NCBI GenBank assembly: GCA_014655195.1
Contig: BNBH01000005.1
Location: 248,334 to 312,333, forward strand
Direction of reading: 5' to 3'
From: Streptomyces cellulosae
Lineage (GTDB): Bacteria; Actinomycetota; Actinomycetes; Streptomycetales; Streptomycetaceae
Length of the DNA: 64,000 nucleotides
The position numbers and the translations under genes were made by a program. The notes below the pieces were generated by a model that was not told the DNA's origin, searched no databases, and saw only the letters and a list, made by a program, of their open reading frames with translations. Shown here piece after piece: positions 16,011 to 29,771 of the stretch (its first letter is position 1; every line of letters begins with the position of its first letter).

Positions 16011-18368
16011 ATGCCCACCCAGCCACCACCCGCACCTCCCGGCGAGCGCCGGCTCGCCGTGCTCGAAGGCGTGTTGGAGCGCATCACCTACGCCAACGAG
16101 GAGAACGGCTACACCGTCGCCCGCGTCGACACCGGACGCGGCGCCAACGACCTGCTCACCGTCGTCGGCGCGCTGCTCGGCGCGCAGGTGGGGGAGTCGC
16201 TGCGGATGGAGGGGCGCTGGGGGTCGCATCCGCAGTACGGCAAGCAGTTCCACGTCGAGAACTACACGACCGTCCTCCCCGCCACCGTCCAGGGCATCCG
16301 CCGCTACCTCGGCTCGGGGCTGGTGAAGGGCATCGGGCCCGTCTTCGCCGACCGGATCACCCAGCACTTCGGCACGGACACCCTCCGGATCATCGAGGAG
16401 GAGCCGAAGCGGCTCGTCGAGGTCCCCGGGCTCGGCCCCAAGCGGACCAAGAAGATCGCCGACGCCTGGGAGGAGCAGAAGGCGATCAAGGAGGTCATGC
16501 TCTTCCTCCAGACCGTCGAGGTCTCCACCTCCATCGCCGTGCGCATCTACAAGAAGTACGGCGACGCCTCCATCTCCGTGGTGAAGAACCAGCCCTACCG
16601 GCTCGCCGCCGACGTCTGGGGCATCGGCTTCCTCACCGCCGACCGGATCGCCCAGTCCGTCGGCATCCCCCACGACAGCCCGGACCGCGTGAAGGCCGGC
16701 CTCCAGTACGCGCTGTCGCAGGCCACCGACCAGGGCCACTGCTACCTCCCCGAGGAGAAGCTCATCGCCGACGCGGTGAAGCTCCTCCAGGTCGACACCG
16801 GCCTGGTCATCGAATGCCTCGCCGAGCTCGCCGCCGAGCCGGAGGACCCGGGCGAGGACCCCGGCGTCGTCCGGGAGAAGGTGCCCGACCCGGAGGGCGG
16901 CGACCCCGTCACCGCCGTCTACCTGGTGCCGTTCCACCGCGCCGAAGTCGCCCTCGCCTCCCAGCTGCTGCGGCTGCTGCGCACCGACCAGGACCGGATG
17001 CCCGCGTTCCAGGACGTGGCGTGGGACAAGGCGCTCGGCTGGCTGCGCGGACGTACGGGGACGGACCTGGCGCCCGAACAGGAGGCCGCGGTCAAGCTGG
17101 CGTTGACGCGGAAGGTGGCCGTGCTGACCGGCGGACCCGGCTGCGGCAAGTCCTTCACCGTGCGGTCGATCGTCGAGCTGGCCCGCGCCAAGAAGGCGAA
17201 GGTGGTGCTCGCCGCGCCGACCGGGCGTGCCGCCAAGCGGCTCGCCGAGCTGACCGGCGCCGAGGCGTCCACCGTGCACCGGCTGCTGGAGCTCAAGCCC
17301 GGCGGGGACGCCGCGTACGACCGGGACCGCCCGCTGGACGCCGACCTGGTGGTGGTCGACGAGGCGTCCATGCTGGACCTGCTGCTGGCGAACAAACTGG
17401 TCAAGGCCGTTCCGCCGGGCGCACACCTGCTGTTCGTCGGCGACGTGGACCAGTTGCCCAGCGTCGGCGCGGGCGAGGTGCTGCGGGACCTCCTCGCCGA
17501 CGGCAGCCCCGTCCCCGCCGTCCGCCTCACCCGCGTCTTCCGCCAGGCCCAGCAGTCCGGCGTGGTCACCAACGCCCACCGCGTCAACGCCGGACAGCAT
17601 CCCGTCACCGAGGGCATGAAGGACTTCTTCCTCTTCGTCGAGGACGACACCGAGGAGGCCGGGCGGCTCACGGTCGACGTCGCCGCCCGGCGCATCCCCG
17701 CCAGGTTCGGCCTCGATCCGCGCCGGGACGTGCAGGTCCTCGCCCCCATGCACCGCGGCCCGGCCGGTGCGGGCACGCTCAACGGACTGCTCCAGCAGGC
17801 GGTCACCCCGGCCCGCCCCGATCTGCCCGAGAAGCGGTTCGGCGGCCGGGTGTTCCGCGTCGGCGACAAGGTCACCCAGATCCGCAACAACTACGAGAAG
17901 GGCGCCAACGGCGTCTTCAACGGCACCGTCGGCGTCGTCACCTCCCTCGACCCCGTCGACCAGCGCCTGACCGTGCTGACCGACGAGGACGAGGAGGTGC
18001 CGTACGACTTCGACGAACTGGACGAACTGGCGCACGCCTACGCCGTGACCATCCACCGCTCCCAGGGCAGCGAGTACCCGGCGGTCGTCATCCCCGTCAC
18101 CACCGGCGCGTGGATGATGCTCCAGCGCAACCTGCTCTACACGGCGGTCACCCGGGCCCGGAAACTCGTCGTCCTGGTCGGCTCCCGCAAGGCCATCGGA
18201 CAGGCCGTGCGCACGGTGTCGGCGGGCCGCCGCTGCACGGCCCTCGACATGCGGCTCGCCGATTCCGCGTCGGCACGCGGGGGACCCGGAGTCCACCGCC
18301 TCTCGGCGGGGGCGGACGCCACTGTGAGGGCTCCGTCACCAAAAAATGATCGATCAAATGAGTCGTGA
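16011..18368 (+). CDS. recD2: RecD2-like ATP-dependent DNA helicase
   Basis: 785 residues. The N-terminal OB-like and helix-hairpin-helix region (about 15-340) includes VPGLGPKRTKKIADAWEEQ. The SF1B motor has Walker A GGPGCGKSFT (about 373-382), motif II VVVDEASMLDLL (about 446) and a C-terminal UvrD-like motif TIHRSQGSEYPAVV (about 679). It lacks RecB/RecC partners, as usual for RecD2. It is a 5'-3' helicase acting in repair and replication stress. A poorly conserved tail of about 40 residues follows the last motif and reaches AT-richer DNA at its end. Confidence 0.93.
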   Translation: MPTQPPPAPPGERRLAVLEGVLERITYANEENGYTVARVDTGRGANDLLTVVGALLGAQVGESLRMEGRWGSHPQYGKQFHVENYTTVLPATVQGIRRYLGSGLVKGIGPVFADRITQHFGTDTLRIIEEEPKRLVEVPGLGPKRTKKIADAWEEQKAIKEVMLFLQTVEVSTSIAVRIYKKYGDASISVVKNQPYRLAADVWGIGFLTADRIAQSVGIPHDSPDRVKAGLQYALSQATDQGHCYLPEEKLIADAVKLLQVDTGLVIECLAELAAEPEDPGEDPGVVREKVPDPEGGDPVTAVYLVPFHRAEVALASQLLRLLRTDQDRMPAFQDVAWDKALGWLRGRTGTDLAPEQEAAVKLALTRKVAVLTGGPGCGKSFTVRSIVELARAKKAKVVLAAPTGRAAKRLAELTGAEASTVHRLLELKPGGDAAYDRDRPLDADLVVVDEASMLDLLLANKLVKAVPPGAHLLFVGDVDQLPSVGAGEVLRDLLADGSPVPAVRLTRVFRQAQQSGVVTNAHRVNAGQHPVTEGMKDFFLFVEDDTEEAGRLTVDVAARRIPARFGLDPRRDVQVLAPMHRGPAGAGTLNGLLQQAVTPARPDLPEKRFGGRVFRVGDKVTQIRNNYEKGANGVFNGTVGVVTSLDPVDQRLTVLTDEDEEVPYDFDELDELAHAYAVTIHRSQGSEYPAVVIPVTTGAWMMLQRNLLYTAVTRARKLVVLVGSRKAIGQAVRTVSAGRRCTALDMRLADSASARGGPGVHRLSAGADATVRAPSPKNDRSNES

Positions 18369-18546
18369 AGGTCACACAGGGCTTCCGGATGGGGAACACA
18401 GGGGGCAGGATGGGCAAGTTGGCGGCACTCAGTGCCGCCGATAGGCCCGATGGTCGACCCCGAGTGCACTCTCCTGAGCCGAGTGGGGGATGGTAGAGAC
18501 AGTCAGGGCACCTCGAAGATGAGGCACAACGTCGGTGAGGGAAGAC

Positions 18547-19836
18547 GTGAGCGACAACTCTGTAGTACTGCGGTACGACGGCAGCGAGTACACCTACCCG
18601 GTGATCGACAGCACCGTCGGTGACAAGGGCTTCGACATCGGGAAGCTCCGCGCCCAGACCGGTCTGGTGACGCTGGACAGCGGCTACGGCAACACCGCCG
18701 CCTACAAATCCGCGATCACCTATCTCGACGGCGAGGCCGGCATCCTCCGGTACCGCGGCTACCCGATCGAGCAGCTGGCCGAGCGCTCCACCTTCCTTGA
18801 GGTGGCCTACCTGCTGATCAACGGCGAGCTGCCGACCGTCGACGAGCTGGCCGCCTTCAAGGACGACATCACGCAGCACACGCTGCTGCACGAGGACGTC
18901 AAGAACTTCTACCGGGGCTTCCCGCGCGACGCCCACCCGATGGCGATGCTGTCGTCGGTGGTCTCCGCGCTGTCCACGTTCTACCAGGACAGCCACAACC
19001 CGTTCGACGAGCAGCAGCGCAACCTCTCCACGATCCGCCTGCTCGCCAAGCTTCCGACGATCGCGGCCTACGCCTACAAGAAGTCGGTCGGTCACCCGTT
19101 CGTCTACCCGCGCAACGACCTCGGCTACGTCGAGAACTTCCTGCGCATGACCTTCTCCGTCCCGGCGCAGGAGTACGACCTCGACCCGGTCGTCGTCTCC
19201 GCCCTGGACAAGCTGCTGATCCTGCACGCGGACCACGAGCAGAACTGCTCGACGTCGACCGTGCGTCTGGTGGGCTCCTCGCAGGCGAACATGTTCGCCT
19301 CGATCTCCGCCGGCATCAACGCCCTGTGGGGCCCGCTGCACGGCGGCGCCAACCAGTCGGTGCTGGAGATGCTCGAGGGCATCCGCGACAACGGCGGCGA
19401 CGTCGACGCCTTCATCCGCAAGGTGAAGAACAAGGAGGACGGCGTCCGCCTGATGGGCTTCGGCCACCGGGTCTACAAGAACTTCGACCCGCGCGCCAAG
19501 ATCATCAAGGCCGCCGCGCACGATGTGCTGTCCGCCCTCGGCAAGTCCGACGAGCTGCTGGACATCGCGCTCAAGCTGGAGGAGCACGCGCTCTCCGACG
19601 ACTACTTCGTCTCGCGCAGCCTCTACCCGAACGTGGACTTCTACACCGGTCTGATCTACCGGGCCATGGGCTTCCCGACCGAGATGTTCACCGTGCTGTT
19701 CGCTCTGGGGCGGCTGCCGGGGTGGATCGCGCAGTGGCACGAGATGATCAAGGAGCCGGGGTCCCGGATCGGGCGTCCGCGGCAGATCTACACGGGTGTT
19801 GTCGAGCGGGACTTCGTGCCGGTCGAGGAGCGGTGA
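18547..19836 (+). CDS. gltA: Citrate synthase
   Basis: 429 residues. Active-site motifs are GPLHGGANQ (about 263-271), GFGHRVYKN (about 304-312) and the aspartate in NVDFYTGLIYRAMG (about 363-376). The length fits the hexameric type II enzymes. It condenses oxaloacetate and acetyl-CoA in the TCA cycle. GTG 18547 was chosen because GAGGGAAG sits at the right distance upstream; an in-frame GTG at 18535 would put the SD inside the gene. Monocistronic, followed by a long gene-free stretch. Confidence 0.96.
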   Translation: MSDNSVVLRYDGSEYTYPVIDSTVGDKGFDIGKLRAQTGLVTLDSGYGNTAAYKSAITYLDGEAGILRYRGYPIEQLAERSTFLEVAYLLINGELPTVDELAAFKDDITQHTLLHEDVKNFYRGFPRDAHPMAMLSSVVSALSTFYQDSHNPFDEQQRNLSTIRLLAKLPTIAAYAYKKSVGHPFVYPRNDLGYVENFLRMTFSVPAQEYDLDPVVVSALDKLLILHADHEQNCSTSTVRLVGSSQANMFASISAGINALWGPLHGGANQSVLEMLEGIRDNGGDVDAFIRKVKNKEDGVRLMGFGHRVYKNFDPRAKIIKAAAHDVLSALGKSDELLDIALKLEEHALSDDYFVSRSLYPNVDFYTGLIYRAMGFPTEMFTVLFALGRLPGWIAQWHEMIKEPGSRIGRPRQIYTGVVERDFVPVEER

Positions 19837-20031
19837 CACCTGCCGGTGCGGGTGTTGTGCGCGTGAGCGCCTGAGAGTTCGTCGCCGAAGGGGTGTGGGC
19901 GGCTGCGGGCCGGCTGTGGCTGGTCGCGCAGTTCCCCGCGCCCCTTCGGGCGTGTTGCGTGGCCCGCGCCCCTTCGGAGGGGCGTCCCGCAGAACCGCGC
20001 CCCTTCGGGCGTTCTCCGCACGCATATGGAA

Positions 20032-20082
20032 AAGGCGCCCCGGTCGCCGGTCCCCCCACGGGCCGACGTACCAGGGCGCCTT
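20032..20082 (+). terminator. Possible terminator beyond citrate synthase
   Basis: AAGGCGCCC (20032-20040) and GGGCGCCTT (20074-20082) pair perfectly over 9 bp with a 33-base loop. The flanks carry short A and T tracts. The distance from the stop (196 bases) makes it a weak call. Confidence 0.35.
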
Positions 20083-20373
20083 CCCATGTCCCGGTGCGGA
20101 TTCCCCCCACGGGATCCGGCCGGGCGCTTGTGAGGACAGCGCCTGAATCGCTGTTGAGCACGGACGGACCTGAACCCGCCCGCACTCGTCGGTGTGCGGT
20201 CTGCCGGGACAACGCACGTCGGGAGGGCCGCTCAAAGCTTCCCTGGGCACGTGCCCCGGCAACGCAATCTCTGGAGAAGTCCCCCAAGACATCTCCAGAT
20301 GCCAGGTAGCGCCCCCCAAGACGCTGCCCGACATCGCCAACTTAGACCTTCGAACCCCTTCGATGGTTACGTT

Positions 20374-20390
20374 CAGATCACTGTGATCTG
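20374..20390. promoter_or_regulatory. 17-base perfect palindrome CAGATCAC-T-GTGATCTG
   Basis: Eight-base arms around a single central T. This is a symmetrical protein-binding site by form, reminiscent of CRP/FNR or GntR operators. It lies in the gap 142 bases past the end of copA and 540 bases past citrate synthase, with no known promoter adjacent. Confidence 0.4.
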
Positions 20391-20531
20391 CGTCTCTTGC
20401 ATATGTCCCCACACTGCGCAGGAGCCCGCAAACCTCTCACGGGACCCAAGCGTAAGGATGATGCGCGAGGCTTGTGAAGAGCTTATGTGAGGGTCTTACC
20501 GGACTCCAGGGGTACCGCCCAACTTGAGACC

Positions 20532-22796
20532 TCAATGAAATGACCGCAGCCGCAGACTGTTGGTCACGACGAAGACCGACGAGAAGGCCATGGCGGCCCC
20601 GGCGATCATCGGGTTCAGCAGCCCCGCCGCGGCCAGCGGCAGCGCGGCCACGTTGTAGCCGAAGGCCCACACCAGGTTGCCCTTGATCGTGGCGAGGGTG
20701 CGCCGTGACAGCCGTATCGCGTCCGCCGCCACCCTCAGGTCGCCGCGGACCAGCGTCAGGTCGCCCGCCTCGATCGCCGCGTCCGCGCCGGTGCCCAGGG
20801 ACAGACCCAGATCGGCGACGGCCAGCGCGGCCGCGTCGTTGACGCCGTCGCCGACCATGGCGACGCTGCGCCCCTCCTCCTGGAGCCGCCGCACCACGTC
20901 GGCCTTGTCCTCGGGCAGCACCTCGGCGATCACCCGGTCCTCGTCGATGCCGACGGCGCGCGCGACGGCCTCGGCCACCGCCCGGTTGTCGCCGGTCAGC
21001 AGCACCGGCGTGAGACCGAGCGCCCGCAGTTCGCGGACCGCCTCGGCGCTGGTCTCCTTCACCGTGTCGGCGACGGCGAGGACACCGCGTGCCACCCCGT
21101 CCCAGCCGGCCACCACCGCGGTGTGCCCGGCGCGCTCGGCGTCCTCCTTGGCCCGCTCCAGCTCCGGCGGCAGCTCCCCGAACACCTCGGACAGCCGCCC
21201 CACGGCCACCTCACGGCCCTCCACGCGCCCGCGCACGCCCCGGCCGGGAACGTTCTCGAAGTGCTCGGCGGCGGGCAGCGCGCCCACGCGCTCCTCGGCG
21301 CCCGCGGCGACCGCTCGGGCCACCGGGTGCTCGGAGGCGTGCTCCAGGGCGCCCGCGAGCCGCAGCAGCTCCCGCTCGTCGGTGCCCTCGGCGGTGTGCA
21401 CCGCGCGCAGGGACATCCGGCCGGTGGTGACGGTCCCCGTCTTGTCCAGGACGACCGTGTCCACGCGCCGGGTGGACTCCAGCACCTCGGGCCCCTTGAT
21501 GAGGATGCCGAGCTGGGCGCCCCGCCCCGTGCCGACCATCAGCGCCGTCGGCGTGGCGAGGCCGAGCGCGCAGGGGCAGGCGATGATCAGTACGGCGACG
21601 GCCGCGGTGAACGCGGCGACCGCGTCCCCGGTGTTGCCCAGCCACAGTCCGAAGGTGGCGGCCGCGATCAGCAGCACCACCGGCACGAACACCCCGGCGA
21701 TCCGGTCGGCGAGCCGCTGCACCTGCGCCTTGCCGGTCTGCGCGTCCTCCACCAGCTTCGCCATCCGCGCGAGCTGGGTGTCCGCGCCGATCCGGGTCGC
21801 CTCGACGACCAGCCGGCCGCCGGCGTTGACGGTCGCGCCGGTGACGGTGTCGCCGACGGTCACGTCCACCGGCACCGACTCGCCGGTCAGCATGGACGCG
21901 TCCACGGCGGAGGCGCCCTCCACGACCGTGCCGTCGGTGGCGATCTTCTCCCCGGGCCGCACCACGAACCGGTCGCCCACCGCCAGCCGCTCGGCCGGCA
22001 CCCGCACCTCGCGCCCTTCCCGCAGCACGGTGACGTCCTTGGCGCCCAGCTCCATCAGCGCCCGCAGCGCCGCGCCCGCCTGCCGCTTGGAGCGGGCCTC
22101 CAGATAGCGGCCGAGCAGGATGAACGCGGTGACGCCCGCGGCGACCTCCAGATAGATCATGGAGGCCCCGTCGGTGCGGGACACGGTCAGCTCGAAAGGG
22201 TGCCGCATGCCCGGCTCGCCCGCGTCGCCCAGGAACAGCGCCCACAGCGACCAGCCGAACGCGGCCAGCGTGCCCACCGACACCAGGGTGTCCATGGTGG
22301 CCGCGCCGTGCCGCAGATTCGTCCAGGCGGCCTTGTGGAAGGGCGCCGCACCCCACACCACGACCGGCGCGGCGAGGGTGAGGGAGAGCCACTGCCAGGT
22401 GTCGAACTGGAGCGGCGGAATCATCGCCAGCAGGACGACCGGCAGGGCCAGCAGCGCGGAGACGATCAGCCGGGTGCGCAGGGCCGCCGTCTCCGGGTCG
22501 GCCGCGGAGGCGGTCTCCTCGTCGTCCCGCCGCGGAGGCGCCGGCTCCTCGGCGGTGTAGCCGGTCTTCACCACCGTGGTGATCAGATCGGCGACCTCGA
22601 CGCCCGGCGGATACGTGATCCGGGCCTTCTCGGTCGCGTAGTTCACCGTGGCGGTGACGCCCTCCATGCGGTTGAGCTTCTTCTCGACGCGGGCCGCGCA
22701 GGAGGCGCAGGTCATCCCGCCGATGAGCAGCTCGACCTCCGAGAGGGGCGGCCGCTCGGCGGCGGCCGGCGCCTCGGGGGCGGTGGTGCTGGTCAT
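20532..22796 (-). CDS. copA: Copper-exporting P1B-type ATPase CopA
   Basis: 754 residues. N-terminal heavy-metal domain with [12 protein letters not shown] (about 26-37), eight membrane segments, the transmembrane CPC motif ([13 protein letters not shown]), phosphorylation site DKTGTVTTG and the hinge [10 protein letters not shown]. The CPC plus the CopZ partner and the CsoR-type palindrome upstream support Cu(I) export. The ATG at 22796 follows AGGAG; longer frames upstream are noise. The gene lies 157 bases downstream of copZ on the same strand. Confidence 0.95.
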   Translation of the reverse strand: MTSTTAPEAPAAAERPPLSEVELLIGGMTCASCAARVEKKLNRMEGVTATVNYATEKARITYPPGVEVADLITTVVKTGYTAEEPAPPRRDDEETASAADPETAALRTRLIVSALLALPVVLLAMIPPLQFDTWQWLSLTLAAPVVVWGAAPFHKAAWTNLRHGAATMDTLVSVGTLAAFGWSLWALFLGDAGEPGMRHPFELTVSRTDGASMIYLEVAAGVTAFILLGRYLEARSKRQAGAALRALMELGAKDVTVLREGREVRVPAERLAVGDRFVVRPGEKIATDGTVVEGASAVDASMLTGESVPVDVTVGDTVTGATVNAGGRLVVEATRIGADTQLARMAKLVEDAQTGKAQVQRLADRIAGVFVPVVLLIAAATFGLWLGNTGDAVAAFTAAVAVLIIACPCALGLATPTALMVGTGRGAQLGILIKGPEVLESTRRVDTVVLDKTGTVTTGRMSLRAVHTAEGTDERELLRLAGALEHASEHPVARAVAAGAEERVGALPAAEHFENVPGRGVRGRVEGREVAVGRLSEVFGELPPELERAKEDAERAGHTAVVAGWDGVARGVLAVADTVKETSAEAVRELRALGLTPVLLTGDNRAVAEAVARAVGIDEDRVIAEVLPEDKADVVRRLQEEGRSVAMVGDGVNDAAALAVADLGLSLGTGADAAIEAGDLTLVRGDLRVAADAIRLSRRTLATIKGNLVWAFGYNVAALPLAAAGLLNPMIAGAAMAFSSVFVVTNSLRLRSFH

Positions 22797-22953
22797 GTCC
22801 GTGCTCCTGGGACGTCCGGGATGCGGGCGCGGCGGCGGACCGGGCCGAAAGGACCGGGACGGCCGGGACGGCCGGGTGTCCGGGGAGGCCGGGTACCGGG
22901 TGGCCGGTACGGCCCGGTTCACGCCGCGCGGGGTGCCTTCGTGAGGGTGCGGC

Positions 22954-23193
22954 TCAGACCGTGTCGGCGAGCTCGAAGCCGGCCTCGTCGACGGCCGCGC
23001 GCACGGCGGCCTCGTCGAGCGGCGCGGCGGAGACCACGGTCACCTCGCCGGAGGAGGCGACGGCCGCCACCGAGCTGACGCCGGGGAGCTGGGAGATCTC
23101 GCCGGAGACGGCGCCCTCGCAGTGTCCGCAGCTCATCCCGGTCACCTTGTAGACGGTGGTGACGGAACCCTGGGTGTCGGTCTGGGACGTCAT
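22954..23193 (-). CDS. copZ: Copper chaperone CopZ
   Basis: 79 residues, a single ferredoxin-like heavy-metal-associated domain with the metal site [11 protein letters not shown] (about 19-29). It delivers Cu(I) to CopA. ATG 23193 has a GAGGAG SD. The CsoR-like palindrome lies about 80 bases upstream, so copZ is probably first in the copZ-copA operon. Confidence 0.93.
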   Translation of the reverse strand: MTSQTDTQGSVTTVYKVTGMSCGHCEGAVSGEISQLPGVSSVAAVASSGEVTVVSAAPLDEAAVRAAVDEAGFELADTV

Positions 23194-23269
23194 GTCGTTC
23201 TCCTCGTCGGGGCGTGTGGGGTGTGCAGGGGGTCGCAGGGGCCCATGAGAACCCCGTACCACTCACACT

Positions 23270-23286
23270 ATACCCCTAGGGGGTAT
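23270..23286. promoter_or_regulatory. CsoR-type copper operator
   Basis: ATACCCCTAGGGGGTAT, the C-rich/G-rich interrupted palindrome bound by CsoR copper repressors. It lies upstream of copZ-copA and on the opposite side of the alcohol dehydrogenase gene (start 23395). No csoR gene is present in this window, so the repressor is encoded elsewhere. Confidence 0.85.
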
Positions 23287-23394
23287 GAATCCAGGATGGG
23301 GAGCGCGCGGACGGGACGGCCCGGGAGCCGGCGCGCGACGGGCCGGGGATAGCGTTCGGCCGACGACGGCGATCACCGGAAGGCGGGACCGGAC

Positions 23395-24438
23395 ATGCGA
23401 GCGGTGGTGTTCGAGCGGTACGGGGAACCGGCCGAGGTGCGCGAGGTCGCGGACCCGGAGCCGGCGGAGCACGGGGTCGTGGTCCGCGTGGAGGCCACCG
23501 GCCTGTGCCGCAGCGACTGGCACGCCTGGCAGGGCCACGACCCGGACGTCACCCTCCCGCACGTCCCCGGGCATGAACTCGCCGGAGTCGTCGAGGCGGT
23601 TGGCTCCCGGGTCACCCGCTGGCGCGCCGGGGACCGGGTCACCGTGCCGTTCGTCTGCGCCTGCGGCTCCTGCCCCGCCTGCGCGGCCGGCGACCAGCAG
23701 GTGTGCGAGCGCCAGACCCAGCCCGGCTTCACCCACTGGGGCTCCTTCGCCCAGTACGTCGCCCTCGACCACGCCGACGTGAACCTGGTCGCCGTCCCCG
23801 ACGGCATGGCGCATGCCACCGCCGCCTCCCTCGGCTGCCGGTTCGCCACCGCCTACCGGGCCGTGGTGCGGCAGGGCCGGGTCGCGGCGGGGGAGTGGGT
23901 GGCGGTGCACGGCTGCGGGGGCGTCGGCCTGTCCGCGGTGATGATCGCGGCGGCGTCCGGGGCGCGCGTGGTCGCGGTCGACGTGTCGCCGGGCGCGCTC
24001 GACCTGGCCCGGCGGTTCGGCGCGGCGGAGACCGTGGACGCCTCCGCGGTGGACGACCCCGCCGCAGCCGTCCGCGAGCTGACCGGCGGCGGCGCCCACC
24101 TCTCTCTGGACGCCCTGGGCGCGCCCGTCACCTGCGCCGCCTCGGTCAACGGCCTGCGCAGGCGGGGCCGGCACGTGCAGGTGGGCCTGCTCCCCTCGGA
24201 GACGGGCACCACGCCCGTGCCCATGGCCCGCGCCGTCGCCCTGGAGCTGGAGATCCTCGGCAGCCACGGCATGGCCGCCCACGCCTACCCGCCGATGCTG
24301 GACCTGGTGCGCGCCGGGGTGCTCCGCCCCGACCTGCTGGTGACCTCCGTGATCGGCCTGGACGCGGTGCCGGAGGCGCTGGCGGCGATGGACACCGCCC
24401 CCGCCGCCGGGGTGACGGTGATCGAACCCTGGCGCTGA
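23395..24438 (+). CDS. Zinc-dependent alcohol dehydrogenase
   Basis: 347 residues of the medium-chain family. Catalytic zinc ligands fit Cys38 (GLCRSDWH) and the GHELAG histidine (about 61). A structural zinc loop with four cysteines is present ([17 protein letters not shown], about 90-106). Rossmann motif [10 protein letters not shown] follows at about 177-186. Substrate unknown. The gene is divergent from copZ, and the CsoR site lies between them, so copper-linked control is possible but unproven. It ends in a strong terminator. Confidence 0.93.
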   Translation: MRAVVFERYGEPAEVREVADPEPAEHGVVVRVEATGLCRSDWHAWQGHDPDVTLPHVPGHELAGVVEAVGSRVTRWRAGDRVTVPFVCACGSCPACAAGDQQVCERQTQPGFTHWGSFAQYVALDHADVNLVAVPDGMAHATAASLGCRFATAYRAVVRQGRVAAGEWVAVHGCGGVGLSAVMIAAASGARVVAVDVSPGALDLARRFGAAETVDASAVDDPAAAVRELTGGGAHLSLDALGAPVTCAASVNGLRRRGRHVQVGLLPSETGTTPVPMARAVALELEILGSHGMAAHAYPPMLDLVRAGVLRPDLLVTSVIGLDAVPEALAAMDTAPAAGVTVIEPWR

Positions 24439-24449
24439 GCGCACGCACG

Positions 24450-24490
24450 GACGCCGTGCCCCCGCGTGGTCGGCGCGGGGGCACGGCGTC
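24450..24490. terminator. Bidirectional terminator
   Basis: A 17-bp perfect stem, GACGCCGTGCCCCCGCG (24450-24466) with its complement at 24474-24490, loop of 7 bases. It sits between the convergent alcohol dehydrogenase (stop 24438) and the small HTH gene (stop 24506) and can serve both. Confidence 0.88.
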
Positions 24491-24505
24491 CTCGTGCCGC
24501 GGCGG

Positions 24506-24697
24506 TCAGTCCCGGCGGTTGCGGTTGCCGGGACGGGCGGCGACCCAGCGGCGGACCGTGTCCGGGAACCAGTACGGCCTCCCGCTCTCCACCCGGTCCG
24601 GCGGCGGCAGCAGGCCGTGCTTGCGGTAGGAACGCACGGTGTCCGGCTGCACCTTGATGTGGGCCGCGATGTCCTTGTACGACCACAGCTCGCTCAT
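24506..24697 (-). CDS. Small HTH protein (excisionase/MerR-like)
   Basis: 63 residues. YKDIAAHIKVQPDTVRSYRKHG (about 7-28) forms a MerR-type HTH, followed by a wing-like GRPYWFPDTVRRWVAARPG. This is the HTH_17/AlpA type found in excisionases, but it stands alone here with no integrase or phage gene nearby, so a chromosomal regulatory role is more likely. ATG 24697 has a GGGGAGGTG SD. Confidence 0.85.
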   Translation of the reverse strand: MSELWSYKDIAAHIKVQPDTVRSYRKHGLLPPPDRVESGRPYWFPDTVRRWVAARPGNRNRRD

Positions 24698-25023
24698 GTG
24701 TGCACCTCCCCGCGCACACCACGGCGGCGGCCGGGGGCGGCCGTCAGGGGGAGCCGGGCATGCGCTGGCGATCGACAAGCGTCGTGCGGGAGAACGAGCC
24801 GGTCCGCTTTCGGAGAGGGCTCGTGCGCGGGTGTGACGGAAGGGCCGCGCGCGTGTGACAGCCGTGACGCGACGGGAGTGTTTGTGACAGGAGTGCCACA
24901 CGGGCGCACCCCGGCACACCGGCGGGGCGCATTGACTCCCCGGCCCTCGGACGCGTACCGGCGCCCTTCCGGGCCCGTACCGAAACCCCTCTTCCCACCC
25001 TCACGTCCGGCATCTCGTCCGAA

Positions 25024-25033
25024 TGTCCGGACA
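25024..25033. promoter_or_regulatory. Palindrome TGTCCGGACA next to the mmsA promoter
   Basis: Ten-base perfect palindrome ending five bases before the -35 hexamer at 25039. Its placement suits an activator or repressor site for the mmsA transcript. The binding protein is unknown. Confidence 0.4.
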
Positions 25034-25038
25034 AAACA

Positions 25039-25068
25039 TTGACAGGGCTTCGTGAGCGGGGCTAGAAC
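25039..25068 (+). promoter_or_regulatory. HrdB-type promoter for the mmsA transcript
   Basis: TTGACA at 25039-25044, an 18-base spacer, and TAGAAC at 25063-25068: close to the housekeeping sigma consensus of Streptomyces. Transcription would start near 25075, 415 bases before mmsA. Confidence 0.6.
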
Positions 25069-25121
25069 CGGGGGAAGCCCTCGGGTCCCGCAGGGCGGAC
25101 GAGACGTTCGAAGGGAGCGTC

Positions 25122-25489
25122 ATGGCGAGCCTCCACCGTCGCCGGGCGCTCCCCGGCCGTCGTCGGGGCGCCCACGGCGGCGCCCCCGCACAGATCGCCT
25201 CCGGCGCGGGAGGCCGCCTCGCTTTGGCAGGAGCGAGGTGCGAGCGACGACTCCCCGCCCGCCGCGGCCCCGCGCCGGAGGTTCAGTCCCGTACGTCCGC
25301 CCCCGGGACCCATGTGTCCACTCGCGGACCCGAACGGCCGACACAGTGTCGGGCCCGCCCGGCACCCCGCCCCTGGTGGGATGGACCCGTGGCCACCGCC
25401 GCGGCGCGCCCGCCCGCGGCACCACCGCACGAGCTGTACGAACGGCACGTCTCCACCCGACGCCGCCATCTGCGAAGGAGTTCTCGGTC

Positions 25490-25493
<4 letters not shown>
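25122..25493 (+). CDS. Doubtful leader ORF before mmsA
   Basis: A 123-codon frame with an ATG preceded by GAAGGGAGC and a TGA that overlaps the mmsA ATG (ATGA). These two points favour translation. Against it, the product is arginine/proline/alanine-rich with no fold-like pattern, and codon use drifts (GCT, TTG, GCA, CGA). It could be a leader peptide, a decayed gene or chance. No family recognised. Confidence 0.25.
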
Positions 25494-26992
<1,499 letters not shown>

Positions 26993-27125
26993 GCCCGCTC
27001 AGGGGACGTGTGGCCGTGTACCGCGCATGCGGTACGCGGCCACACGCGCGTACACCCCCGGGAGGTCCCCCGGTTCGGTCTCCGGTCGACATCGGACCGA
27101 CAGGCGGACCCCGTACGGTTGACGC

Positions 27126-29767
<2,642 letters not shown>

Positions 29768-29771
<4 letters not shown>

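Larger units (their letters stand above)
19837..20531. other. 695-base gene-free region between citrate synthase and copA
   Basis: No convincing gene. It contains three copies of GCGCCCCTTCGG-type short palindromic repeats (about 19937, 19967 and 19998), a stem AAGGCGCCC/GGGCGCCTT (20032-20040 with 20074-20082), a stem TCTGGAGA/TCTCCAGA (20270-20277 with 20292-20299) with two CCCCCAAGAC motifs around it, and a 17-base palindrome at 20374-20390. Overlapping reading frames are proline/arginine-rich. This is more structured than most intergenic DNA here and could hide a small RNA, which the sequence alone cannot prove. Confidence 0.5.
24698..25489. other. Long region upstream of mmsA
   Basis: 792 bases without a recognised gene. 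24698-25035 shows no feature beyond a GC-rich leader region for the divergent HTH gene. A promoter-like pair (25039-25068) and a palindrome TGTCCGGACA (25024-25033) follow. The rest would be a leader of about 415 bases for mmsA or hold the uncertain ORF 25122-25493. Confidence 0.5.

Noticed and set aside
16919..17890. Frame opposite the RecD2-like helicase
   Set aside because: Serine/arginine-rich shadow without motifs.
20677..23078. Long frames opposite copA
   Set aside because: Low-complexity Ser/Arg/Gly products with no start signal; the copA frame carries all P-type ATPase motifs.
24506..24697. Excisionase of an integrated element
   Set aside because: The HTH type fits excisionases, but no integrase, relaxase, phage gene or att repeat is nearby.
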